64,000 nucleotides of DNA from assembly GCA_030153605.1 (NCBI GenBank), contig JASKLO010000001.1:1-64000 (forward strand), read 5' to 3'. How positions within the stretch are numbered: the first letter of the stretch is position 1; each line of letters begins with the position of its first letter. The notes under the pieces are model-generated. The model searched no databases and had not been told where the DNA came from. It saw only the letters and a program-made list of their open reading frames with translations. This DNA is from Thermosipho sp. (in: thermotogales) (GTDB taxonomy: Bacteria > Thermotogota > Thermotogae > Thermotogales > Fervidobacteriaceae). The position numbers were made by a program, and so were the translations under genes. Below are positions 55,559 to 62,694 of this stretch, one piece after another.

Positions 55559-56865
55559 AACAAAAAACCTCCTTTCAACTGTACACTTATTCCAACAAAA
55601 TCTTTATTTTTTTCATTTTCTTTACAAATATAAGCTTTATTTAAGTAAATCTTAGGAATATAAATTATCTCCTCCCTATCACATAAAATAGGAATAATCC
55701 TTCTAATAAAAGAAGGAATCTTCTTGTTAACAAACAACTCTTTTAATTTTTTATCTTTCTGAATTCTATCACCGTTTCTCCAATTTCTCAAAACTAAATC
55801 ACCTTTTATTTTCTCTTTGTTTATAATTATACCATCTTTTCCTATTTTAACCACAAATGGATCTAAATCAATTGTTTCATTTTGGCTAATTAAAATTTCA
55901 AAATTATCGTTTGGCAGAAACTCACCTAACAAAGCTTTTCCATATGAAATTTCTATTCCAAAATTATTCCAGAAACTTACTTTAAAGGTTGTTTTGTTTT
56001 TTATTGTCTTTTTTATTCTATCTAATTTTTCCTTATCAGGTGCTTTACCTTTCAATTTTATAGTTAACCTTCTTACAAATTCTATTAAAAGATATATGTC
56101 CTCTGGAACTTCAAAATAAATTCTTCCTCTTAAGTTAAAAACTGATATGTTTAGTTTCCTATCAACAAAGTCATCTAATTCCCATATATTTTCAACTAAT
56201 CGCATCACAGAATTTTCAAAATTCGGATTTAATTTTTTAAAAAGAGGAATTATTTCACGTCGAATAAAATTTCTAGTATAAACTGTGTCGAAATTAGTTT
56301 CGTCCTCCACATATTCAATATTATGTTTAAAAGCAAAATTCATTATTTCATCTTTTGTATAAAATAATAAAGGACGGATTATATTCCCATTTTTTGGTTT
56401 CATACCTGGAAGTCCAAATGGTCCTGCACCTCGGGTTAATCTAAATAAAACATTTTCAACCAAATCGTTTAAATTATGAGCAACTGCTAGTTTATTAAAA
56501 CCTGTATCTTTTAAAACTTTGTCTAAAAACTGATATCTTAATATCCTAGCTGATTCTTCAATAGAAAGTTTATTTTTGACCGAATATTTTACAGCATCAA
56601 CTTTTCCGGTTACGCATTTAATACCTAGTTTTTTTGAAAAATTAACAACATGTTCTACGTCTTTTTGTGAATTATCTCTTATACCATGATCAAGAGTTGC
56701 ACATAATAGATCAAGATCTAAATCTTCTCTTAATAAATATAAAAGATAAAGCAGTGTAAGAGAATCAACACCACCGGATACAGCAATAACAATTTTGTCA
56801 TTTTTTGATATTAAATCCCACTTTTTTACATTTTTCAAAAATTTTTCTTTGTTTAACATATTCAT
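55555..56865 (-). CDS. tilS: tRNA(Ile)-lysidine synthase
   Basis: A 436-residue enzyme making lysidine at C34 of tRNA-Ile(CAU). The PP-loop is SGGVDSLTLLYLL near residue 30. The TilS motifs LDHGIRDNSQKD and VAHNLNDLVENVLFRLTRGAG follow, with GMKPKNGNIIRPLL near 152, and a C-terminal substrate domain has LRNWRNGDRI near 370. No RBS is present; a TGA-TATAAT -10 at 56875-56883 would start the RNA at about 56868, three bases before ATG 56865, which suggests a leaderless message. First gene of the tilS-ftsH-thioesterase-radical SAM operon. Confidence 0.94.
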   Translation of the reverse strand: MNMLNKEKFLKNVKKWDLISKNDKIVIAVSGGVDSLTLLYLLYLLREDLDLDLLCATLDHGIRDNSQKDVEHVVNFSKKLGIKCVTGKVDAVKYSVKNKLSIEESARILRYQFLDKVLKDTGFNKLAVAHNLNDLVENVLFRLTRGAGPFGLPGMKPKNGNIIRPLLFYTKDEIMNFAFKHNIEYVEDETNFDTVYTRNFIRREIIPLFKKLNPNFENSVMRLVENIWELDDFVDRKLNISVFNLRGRIYFEVPEDIYLLIEFVRRLTIKLKGKAPDKEKLDRIKKTIKNKTTFKVSFWNNFGIEISYGKALLGEFLPNDNFEILISQNETIDLDPFVVKIGKDGIIINKEKIKGDLVLRNWRNGDRIQKDKKLKELFVNKKIPSFIRRIIPILCDREEIIYIPKIYLNKAYICKENEKNKDFVGISVQLKGGFLF

Positions 56866-56874
56866 ATCTTTAGT

Positions 56875-56883
56875 ATTATATCA
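56875..56883 (-). promoter_or_regulatory. Extended -10 promoter of the tilS-ftsH operon
   Basis: Minus strand TGA-TATAAT ending seven bases from the predicted start of RNA at about 56868, so the 5' leader would be only about 3 nt. Confidence 0.6.
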
Positions 56884-56914
56884 TTAAAAACTTAAAACCA
56901 AATTAAAATCCTAT

Positions 56915-56944
56915 TTGCTAAAAAATTGTTTATTAGTGTATAAT
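56915..56944 (+). promoter_or_regulatory. Promoter of the M42 peptidase operon
   Basis: TTGCTA at 56915-56920 and TATAAT at 56939-56944 with an 18-bp spacer; RBS AAGGAGGG follows at about 56963. Confidence 0.6.
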
Positions 56945-56977
56945 TAGATTGAATAAACATTAAAAGGAGGGCATATA

Positions 56978-57982
56978 ATGAGGGATCTAATTAAAAAACT
57001 TACTGAAATTTCCAGTCCTAGTGGTCGTGAAGATTCTATAAGAAATGCTATTTTAGAGGAATTAAACGGTTATATTGACGGGTATGAAATTGATAAACTG
57101 GGAAATTTAATTGTGTGGAAAAATGGTAAAACGAATAAAAAGGTACTTTTAGATGCTCATATGGATGAAATAGGTGTAGTCGTTACAAATATCGATGATA
57201 ACGGCTTTTTAAGAATAGATATGGTAGGAGGTGTTTCACCTTATACTATCTTAAATTCAAAAATAAGATTTGGCAATGTAGTTGGTATAGTTGGAATGGA
57301 AGGCGAAACAGTAAATGAATTAAGAAGCAATTTAAAAGAACTTTCTTTTGATAAATTATTTGTAGATATAGGTGCAAAAAACAGAGAAGAAGCGGAAAAA
57401 ATTTGTCCAATAGGCTCTTTTGGTACATTTGATGGTCATTTTATTGAACAAGGCGATTTTTATGTTTCAAAATCAATGGACGATAGGATTGGTTGTGTGG
57501 CAATAATAGAAGTTTTCAAGAGATTACAACAACCTACTAATACATTATACGGTGTATTTGCAGTTCAAGAAGAAATCGGTCTTGTAGGAGCTCGTGTGGC
57601 AGGTTATAACATTGATCCTGATGTTGCTATTGCTATTGATGTTACAGGTGCTGGTGACACTCCAAAAGCAAATAAAAGAACTTCAATGAAATTAGGAAAG
57701 GGTGCTTGTATAAAAGTTAAAGATGGTTATTCAATTAGTGATAGAAAAATCGTAGAAACTTTAAAAGAATTAGCCAAAAAGTATAATATTCCATACCAGA
57801 TGGAAGTTCTAATATACGGTGGAACAGATGCTAGAGGATATCAAAATACAAAAGCAGGCATCCCAAGTGCCACTGTTTCAATAGCAACAAGGTATATTCA
57901 CACTCCTAACGAAATGGTTCATAAAGACGATGTAGAAGCAACAATTCAATTGTTAACTAAATACGTTGAGGAGGGAATCTAA
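56978..57982 (+). CDS. M42-family metallo-aminopeptidase (FrvX/tetrahedral aminopeptidase type)
   Basis: A 334-residue dinuclear metallopeptidase that forms tetrahedral dodecamers in thermophiles. Metal ligands are visible: H in LLDAHMDEIG near residue 63, D in KSMDDRIGC near 168, EE in AVQEEIGLVGA near 200, D in AIDVTGAGD near 223, and H in RYIHTPNEM near 309. RBS AAGGAGGG precedes ATG 56978. Some relatives are annotated as cellulases, but the ligands fit a peptidase. Confidence 0.93.
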   Translation: MRDLIKKLTEISSPSGREDSIRNAILEELNGYIDGYEIDKLGNLIVWKNGKTNKKVLLDAHMDEIGVVVTNIDDNGFLRIDMVGGVSPYTILNSKIRFGNVVGIVGMEGETVNELRSNLKELSFDKLFVDIGAKNREEAEKICPIGSFGTFDGHFIEQGDFYVSKSMDDRIGCVAIIEVFKRLQQPTNTLYGVFAVQEEIGLVGARVAGYNIDPDVAIAIDVTGAGDTPKANKRTSMKLGKGACIKVKDGYSISDRKIVETLKELAKKYNIPYQMEVLIYGGTDARGYQNTKAGIPSATVSIATRYIHTPNEMVHKDDVEATIQLLTKYVEEGI

Positions 57983-57983
57983 G

Positions 57984-58682
57984 CTGCCTAGAAGATCTAT
58001 TAAACCTTTTGAATTAAAAGTTTTAAGTTTTTTGATTTTTATTTTGTCTTTGTCATCACTTTTGCTTTTAATATCTACAATTTATTTGTATGTCAAAAAA
58101 ACATCAGTAGATGTTAATGTTGTATATATTCCAAAACCTTTTGAATTTAAGTTTCCAGAAACTTGTGAAAACAATTTACCAGATTTTTCAGTAAGTTCTA
58201 CTGATACAATGGTAGAAATTGAAAAATTTGATTACGAAACACTTTTAGCTTATTCTATGGATTTCATTGAAGCCTCTACAGAGGTTTCAACTTTTGTTTT
58301 AAAGCAGGAAGATGCTTTGAAAATTATTAAAGTTAATGAAGAATATTTAATAAACAAACTTGACGAAAATAATTATTTTGTAGTTGTTTTAGGAGACAAA
58401 ACATATCCTGGGCTTATTCCAGGGAAATCTTTATATACTATATTTCTAAAAACTGGCGAAAATTCTTCAAAATTATTTGAAGACATGGTAAATTTAAGAA
58501 CTCTTGGATATGAATCTTATGTTATTACCTTTGAAAGAAATGGGAAAACTTATTATACATTATGTCTTGGAGCTTTCCCTGATAAAGATGCCGGGACTAA
58601 AGCTTTTAATGAAATTAATTGGGATGAAATCAGAAAGTATGTTTACACTTATGGACCATATGTCGGAAGAGTTTCGCCATAG
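57984..58682 (+). CDS. SPOR-domain membrane protein (apparent CTG start)
   Basis: A 232-residue protein with one N-terminal membrane helix (FLIFILSLSSLLLLISTIYL), an extended middle part, and a C-terminal SPOR-like repeat (YTIFLKTGENSSKLFEDM ... YYTLCLGAFPDKDAG), which binds denuded peptidoglycan at division sites. The best start is CTG 57984, nine bases after GGAGG and two bases after the M42 stop. TTG 57966 is upstream of that RBS and lacks its own. Probably part of the envelope operon with uppP. Confidence 0.75.
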   Translation: MPRRSIKPFELKVLSFLIFILSLSSLLLLISTIYLYVKKTSVDVNVVYIPKPFEFKFPETCENNLPDFSVSSTDTMVEIEKFDYETLLAYSMDFIEASTEVSTFVLKQEDALKIIKVNEEYLINKLDENNYFVVVLGDKTYPGLIPGKSLYTIFLKTGENSSKLFEDMVNLRTLGYESYVITFERNGKTYYTLCLGAFPDKDAGTKAFNEINWDEIRKYVYTYGPYVGRVSP

Positions 58683-58694
58683 GAGGTAATAATC

Positions 58695-59441
58695 TTGGAA
58701 AAAATTGTTCTTGGAATAATCCAAGGAGCTACTGAATTTTTGCCTGTTTCTAGTTCTGGTCATCTTACTTTATTTTCCAAACTTATTGATATTGAACCCA
58801 ATTTACCTTTTTTTGCTTTTCTTCATTTGGCAACTTTATTTGCAATTTTAATATTTGTATGGAAAGAAATTTTTGAAATTATTAATGGTCTTATAAAATT
58901 TGATAAGAAATATTATTTTTTAGTTTTAAAAATAATTATTTCAACCTTACCTGCTGGAATATTTGGGATTTTATTCAATTCAAAAATAGAAAATTCTTTT
59001 AATTCTCTTAAATTAGTTGGATTTTTTTTCCTTTTAACAAGTACAATTTTATTTTTATCTGACAAACTTGGAAAAAATAAAGACTTTTTTTCAATCAGTT
59101 ATTTAGACGCCCTTTTTATAGGGCTTTTTCAAATGGTAGCTATATTTCCTGGAATTTCAAGAAGTGGTTTTACACTTTTTGGTGCTCTTTTAGTTGGAAT
59201 GGAAAGAGAAAAAGCTTTAAAATACTCCTTTTTGATGAGTGTTCCTGTTATATTTGGAGCAGGTATTCTTGAATTTGAAAACGTTCGATTTGACATTACC
59301 ATATTTATTTCAGTTTTATTAGCCTTCTTTGTAGGACTTTTAAGTCTTTACATTCTTAAAAAGGTTACAATCACAAAGAATTTAAAAATATTTGGATACT
59401 ATTGTCTAATAATTGCAATGGTATCTTTTTTATTGAGGTGA
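58695..59441 (+). CDS. uppP: Undecaprenyl-diphosphatase
   Basis: A 248-residue membrane phosphatase recycling undecaprenyl pyrophosphate for cell wall synthesis. The active-site motifs GATEFLPVSSSGH near residue 10 and PGISRSGFTL near 152 are intact, with about eight helices. Start is TTG 58695 behind AGGAGG. It follows the SPOR gene by 12 nt. Confidence 0.95.
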   Translation: MEKIVLGIIQGATEFLPVSSSGHLTLFSKLIDIEPNLPFFAFLHLATLFAILIFVWKEIFEIINGLIKFDKKYYFLVLKIIISTLPAGIFGILFNSKIENSFNSLKLVGFFFLLTSTILFLSDKLGKNKDFFSISYLDALFIGLFQMVAIFPGISRSGFTLFGALLVGMEREKALKYSFLMSVPVIFGAGILEFENVRFDITIFISVLLAFFVGLLSLYILKKVTITKNLKIFGYYCLIIAMVSFLLR

Positions 59442-59447
59442 AACACC

Positions 59448-60644
59448 ATGTTCAAAATACATGCTGATCATCTTTTAACACCTATTGGTAAAGCTCCAAA
59501 AAAAGGACATGAAATGAAAAAAATATATGAAGATTTTGATGTCGATATTTATATCGATAACGGAATGATAATTGATATTAAAAAACATACTATAACTGAA
59601 CACGTTGAATTTAAAGCAAAACTCGTAACTCCTGCATTTACAGATGCACACACTCATATTCCTTTTATTGGTAAAAGAGCAAATGAATTTTACCTAAGGG
59701 CTAAAGGAAAAACTTACTCAGAGATTCACAAAGAAGGCGGAGGAATTTATAATACTGTAAATCAGGTGCGAACTGCTTCAATAGATACAATTGTCAAGGA
59801 AAATTTAAAATTTTTGAATTTATTTGAAAAATTTGGTGTTACTACAATTGAAGGAAAAAGTGGATACGGTTTAGATATTCAAACTGAGTTAAAACAGCTA
59901 AAAGTCATTAAATATCTAAATGAAATTAGTAATATAAAAGTAATTCCAACATTCTTGGGATTACATGCAATCCCACATAATAAAACAAAAGAAGAATATA
60001 TAAATGAAATTTTACAAAGTTTAGATGTCTTTAAAGAATTCACCAACACAATTGATGTATTTTGCGACAAAGGCGTATATTCTCCAGAAGACATTGAAGA
60101 TTTCTTTGTTCTTGCAAAAACTCGCGGATTTAAATTAAGATTCCACGCTGATGAGATTGAAAATGTTGGGGCAACAAAACTTGCTGTAAAACTTGGAGCA
60201 ATTTCTGCTGATCATTTACTTAAAATTTCTGATGAAGAAATTAGTCTTCTTTCCAATTCTTCTACCATAGCAACTTTAATGCCTGGAACAAGTTTTTATC
60301 TAGGAGAATCTTTCGCGCCTGCAAGAAAATTAATTGATAACGGTGTAGGTGTAGCTTTAGGTTCTGATTTTAATCCCGGATCTTGCCCCATATTTAATCC
60401 ATCTTTTATTATGCATTTAGCTCTTAGATTTTTAAAAATGGAACCAGAAGAAATATTAACTGCATACACAGTAAATTCTTCATATGTCCTGGGCTTTGAA
60501 AATAAAACGTTAGAACCTGGAAACGCTTGTGATATAGCATTATGGAACACTGGTGATTTTATTGATCTTATTTATATGTTTGACATTAATTTCTTATCAG
60601 GAATAATCATTAATGGTAAGGTGAAATTTTATGAAACTGTTTAA
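59448..60644 (+). CDS. hutI: Imidazolonepropionase
   Basis: A 398-residue amidohydrolase, third step of histidine breakdown (imidazolonepropionate to formiminoglutamate). Metal ligands are in TDAHTHIPF near residue 66, FHADEIE near 231, SADHLLK and GSDFNPGSCP near 305. AKGKTYSEIHKEGGGIYNTV is a HutI-specific segment. No other hut gene is nearby, so it may be part of a dispersed pathway or act on a related cyclic substrate. RBS GAGGTG. Confidence 0.85.
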   Translation: MFKIHADHLLTPIGKAPKKGHEMKKIYEDFDVDIYIDNGMIIDIKKHTITEHVEFKAKLVTPAFTDAHTHIPFIGKRANEFYLRAKGKTYSEIHKEGGGIYNTVNQVRTASIDTIVKENLKFLNLFEKFGVTTIEGKSGYGLDIQTELKQLKVIKYLNEISNIKVIPTFLGLHAIPHNKTKEEYINEILQSLDVFKEFTNTIDVFCDKGVYSPEDIEDFFVLAKTRGFKLRFHADEIENVGATKLAVKLGAISADHLLKISDEEISLLSNSSTIATLMPGTSFYLGESFAPARKLIDNGVGVALGSDFNPGSCPIFNPSFIMHLALRFLKMEPEEILTAYTVNSSYVLGFENKTLEPGNACDIALWNTGDFIDLIYMFDINFLSGIIINGKVKFYETV

Positions 60645-60984
60645 AAAAAGCGATTTTTTAATTATTTTCTTTGTTTTATTGGTTCTTTTGATTTTTTTTA
60701 CTGTAAAAACAACTGGGAATGAAAAAGGAAACTTTGTTGTTAAGTTAGATGGAAAAGAAATATTAGAACTTAAAGATCCAGGAGAATATGAAATAAAAAA
60801 TGAAAATGGTGAGCTTCTAACAATAGTACATTTCGATGGGGAATATGCTTGGGTAACAAATTCATCATGCCCCTTAAAAATTTGCGAAAAGACAGGTAAA
60901 ATTTCAAAAGGAGGAGAAATAATCTGCGTTCCCAACAAAATAGTAATAGAATCGAAGAACACTCAAGAATTACAAACGTGGTAA
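60631..60984 (+). CDS. NusG domain II-containing exported protein
   Basis: A 117-residue protein with an N-terminal membrane segment (SDFLIIFFVLLVLLIFF) and a small beta domain containing WVTNSSCPLKICEKTGKIS and GGEIICVPNKIVIE. This is the NusG-II type domain found alone beside Gx transporters in many anaerobes; it is not transcription factor NusG. RBS AAGGTG; overlaps hutI by 14 nt. Function unknown. Confidence 0.82.
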   Translation: MKLFKKSDFLIIFFVLLVLLIFFTVKTTGNEKGNFVVKLDGKEILELKDPGEYEIKNENGELLTIVHFDGEYAWVTNSSCPLKICEKTGKISKGGEIICVPNKIVIESKNTQELQTW

Positions 60985-61481
60985 TATATTCAACATTAAT
61001 TTCTATTGCATCTGTAATGTTTATCGTAGAAAAATATATCCCATATCCTGTGCCAGCTGGAAAATGGGGGTTTTCTAATTTTGTTGTGTTATTTGCAGCA
61101 ATTAATTTAGGGATTATACCGGCTATAATTGTTGGAGCTCTTAAGTCTATAATAGGATCAATTTTTACAGGAACAATATTTACTCCTACATTTTTTATGG
61201 GATTTTTTGGGATTATTGTAGCTGGATTAGTCGAAGGAGCTCTTTCTAAAACCAAATTTTTTGGATATTTTGGTTTAAGTTTTCTTGGAATGTTATTTAA
61301 TAATTTAACTCAAGTATATGTTGGTTCTTTCTTAATCTCAAGCAATGCAATTTTTTCATTCTTGCCGGTTATGATTGTACTTGGTTCTATCTCTTCAATT
61401 GCAAATGCTTTTCTTGCAAAAAAAATGGAGGAAGTATTGTATGAAAATAATTTTGGCATCAAGTTCTCCAAGAAGAATTGA
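60924..61481 (+). CDS. Gx transporter family membrane protein (apparent CTG start)
   Basis: A 185-residue protein of the family once called heptaprenyl diphosphate synthase component I. About five helices; the hallmark is YPVPAGKWGFSNFVVLFA and GALKSIIGSIFTGT. The only canonical start, GTG 60978, lies inside the first helix region and has no RBS. CTG 60924 sits nine bases after AAAGGAGG and would add an 18-residue basic/polar N-terminus (RSQQNSNRIEEHSRITN). Substrate unknown; probably a small molecule uptake component. Overlaps the NusG-II gene by 61 nt and maf by 41 nt. Confidence 0.72.
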   Translation: MRSQQNSNRIEEHSRITNVVIYSTLISIASVMFIVEKYIPYPVPAGKWGFSNFVVLFAAINLGIIPAIIVGALKSIIGSIFTGTIFTPTFFMGFFGIIVAGLVEGALSKTKFFGYFGLSFLGMLFNNLTQVYVGSFLISSNAIFSFLPVMIVLGSISSIANAFLAKKMEEVLYENNFGIKFSKKN

Positions 61482-62031
61482 GCTTTTAAAAAAGCTAAAT
61501 TTAAAATTTAAAGTTATTCCTGCAGAAATAGATGAAAACATAGAAGAAAAAGATCCCATTAAACATGTATTAACATTATCTAAATTGAAGGCTCAAAATG
61601 TTGCAAATAAGAGTATAGGAGATATTATAATTGCTGCTGATACTATTGTTTTTTACAAACAAATTTTAGGTAAACCCAAAAGTTATGTCGATGCATACAA
61701 AACTCTTAAAAACCTATCAGGAAAATGGCATAGTGTGTTTACTGGAGTTTGTATTGTTTTTCCAAAAGAGACCATTTCATTTTATGAAAAGACTGATGTA
61801 AAATTCAAAAAGCTTTCAAATGAATTAATTGAATTTTATCTTTCAACAGGAGAAGCTTTTGATAAAGCTGGTGCATATGGGATTCAAGGTTATGGAAGTA
61901 TTTTGGTAGAAAAAATCAGAGGAGATTTTTTTAATGTTATGGGATTACCAATTTCAAAGTTATGGGACTTACTTTGGGATAGGGGGATAATTAATGAAAC
62001 CAAGGGAAAAACTAATAAACGAAGGACCTGA
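61441..62031 (+). CDS. maf: Maf-like nucleotide pyrophosphatase
   Basis: A 196-residue house-cleaning enzyme acting on modified dTTP/UTP or CTP. Motifs are ASSSPRRIELLKKL at the N-terminus, AADTIVFYKQILGKP near residue 68, and AGAYGIQGYGSILV near 143. The start is ATG 61441 behind GGAGG, in an overlap with the Gx gene; an in-frame upstream TTG/ATG would add residues from the other gene. Confidence 0.93.
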   Translation: MKIILASSSPRRIELLKKLNLKFKVIPAEIDENIEEKDPIKHVLTLSKLKAQNVANKSIGDIIIAADTIVFYKQILGKPKSYVDAYKTLKNLSGKWHSVFTGVCIVFPKETISFYEKTDVKFKKLSNELIEFYLSTGEAFDKAGAYGIQGYGSILVEKIRGDFFNVMGLPISKLWDLLWDRGIINETKGKTNKRRT

Positions 62032-62635
62032 AAATTTAAGTACTGAAGAGCTTATAGCAATTCTTTTGAGAACCGGAAGTAAAGGACAAGATGTTTTAAA
62101 AACTTCTAAACTTTTATTGGAAACTTTTGATAATAGTCTAGTAAAAATAAGCAAAGCAACTATAAATGAACTAAATAAAATAAAGGGAATGGGAGAAGCA
62201 AAAGCAACAACAATTTTTGCTGCAATGGAACTTGCCAAAAGATTCTTAAAAGAAGATAGATCTGGAAAAATGTTAAACACCCCAGAAAAAGTATATGAAT
62301 ACTGTCTAGATATGAAACATCTAGATCAAGAAGTAGTTAGAGTTATTTTTTTGAATTCAAAACTATATGAAATTTCATTTAAGGATATTTCAATAGGTTT
62401 AGCAGATTCAAGCTTAGCTCACCCTAGAGAAATATTTAAAGAAGCTATCAAAAATGGGGCAGTTTATATAATACTTGTTCACAATCATCCTTCAGGTGAT
62501 GTATTACCAAGTAAAGATGATAAAATTCTTACACAAAAAGTAAAAGAAGCTGGACATATTATCGGTATAAAGCTTTTAGATCACATAATAATCGGAAACG
62601 GTTTTTATAGTTTTAAACATAATAATCTAATTTAA
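61994..62635 (+). CDS. radC: RadC/JAB-domain DNA repair-like protein
   Basis: A 213-residue protein: helix-hairpin-helix-like N-terminal region (TINELNKIKGMGEAKATTI) and JAMM metal motif VHNHPSGDVLPSKDD near residue 161. The family is often called DNA repair protein RadC but its exact role is unsettled. ATG 61994 lies behind GGGGG and overlaps maf by 38 nt. Confidence 0.93.
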   Translation: MKPREKLINEGPENLSTEELIAILLRTGSKGQDVLKTSKLLLETFDNSLVKISKATINELNKIKGMGEAKATTIFAAMELAKRFLKEDRSGKMLNTPEKVYEYCLDMKHLDQEVVRVIFLNSKLYEISFKDISIGLADSSLAHPREIFKEAIKNGAVYIILVHNHPSGDVLPSKDDKILTQKVKEAGHIIGIKLLDHIIIGNGFYSFKHNNLI

Positions 62636-62668
62636 AATAATTAAAAAATTTATTTGGAGGTGAAGTCT

Positions 62669-62683
62669 TTGCTTAAAACCTAG
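62669..62683 (+). other. Possible four-codon leader frame ahead of the secreted protein
   Basis: GGAGGTGAAG is followed by TTG CTT AAA ACC TAG. The stop codon overlaps the second RBS (GGAGGTGA) of the next gene. Two RBS copies in tandem suggest either translational coupling or a remnant of an altered start. Confidence 0.35.
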
Positions 62684-62694
62684 GAGGTGAAAAT

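Noticed and set aside
60978-60980. GTG as the start of the Gx transporter
   Set aside because: No RBS, and it cuts into the first helix region; kept only as an alternative to CTG 60924.
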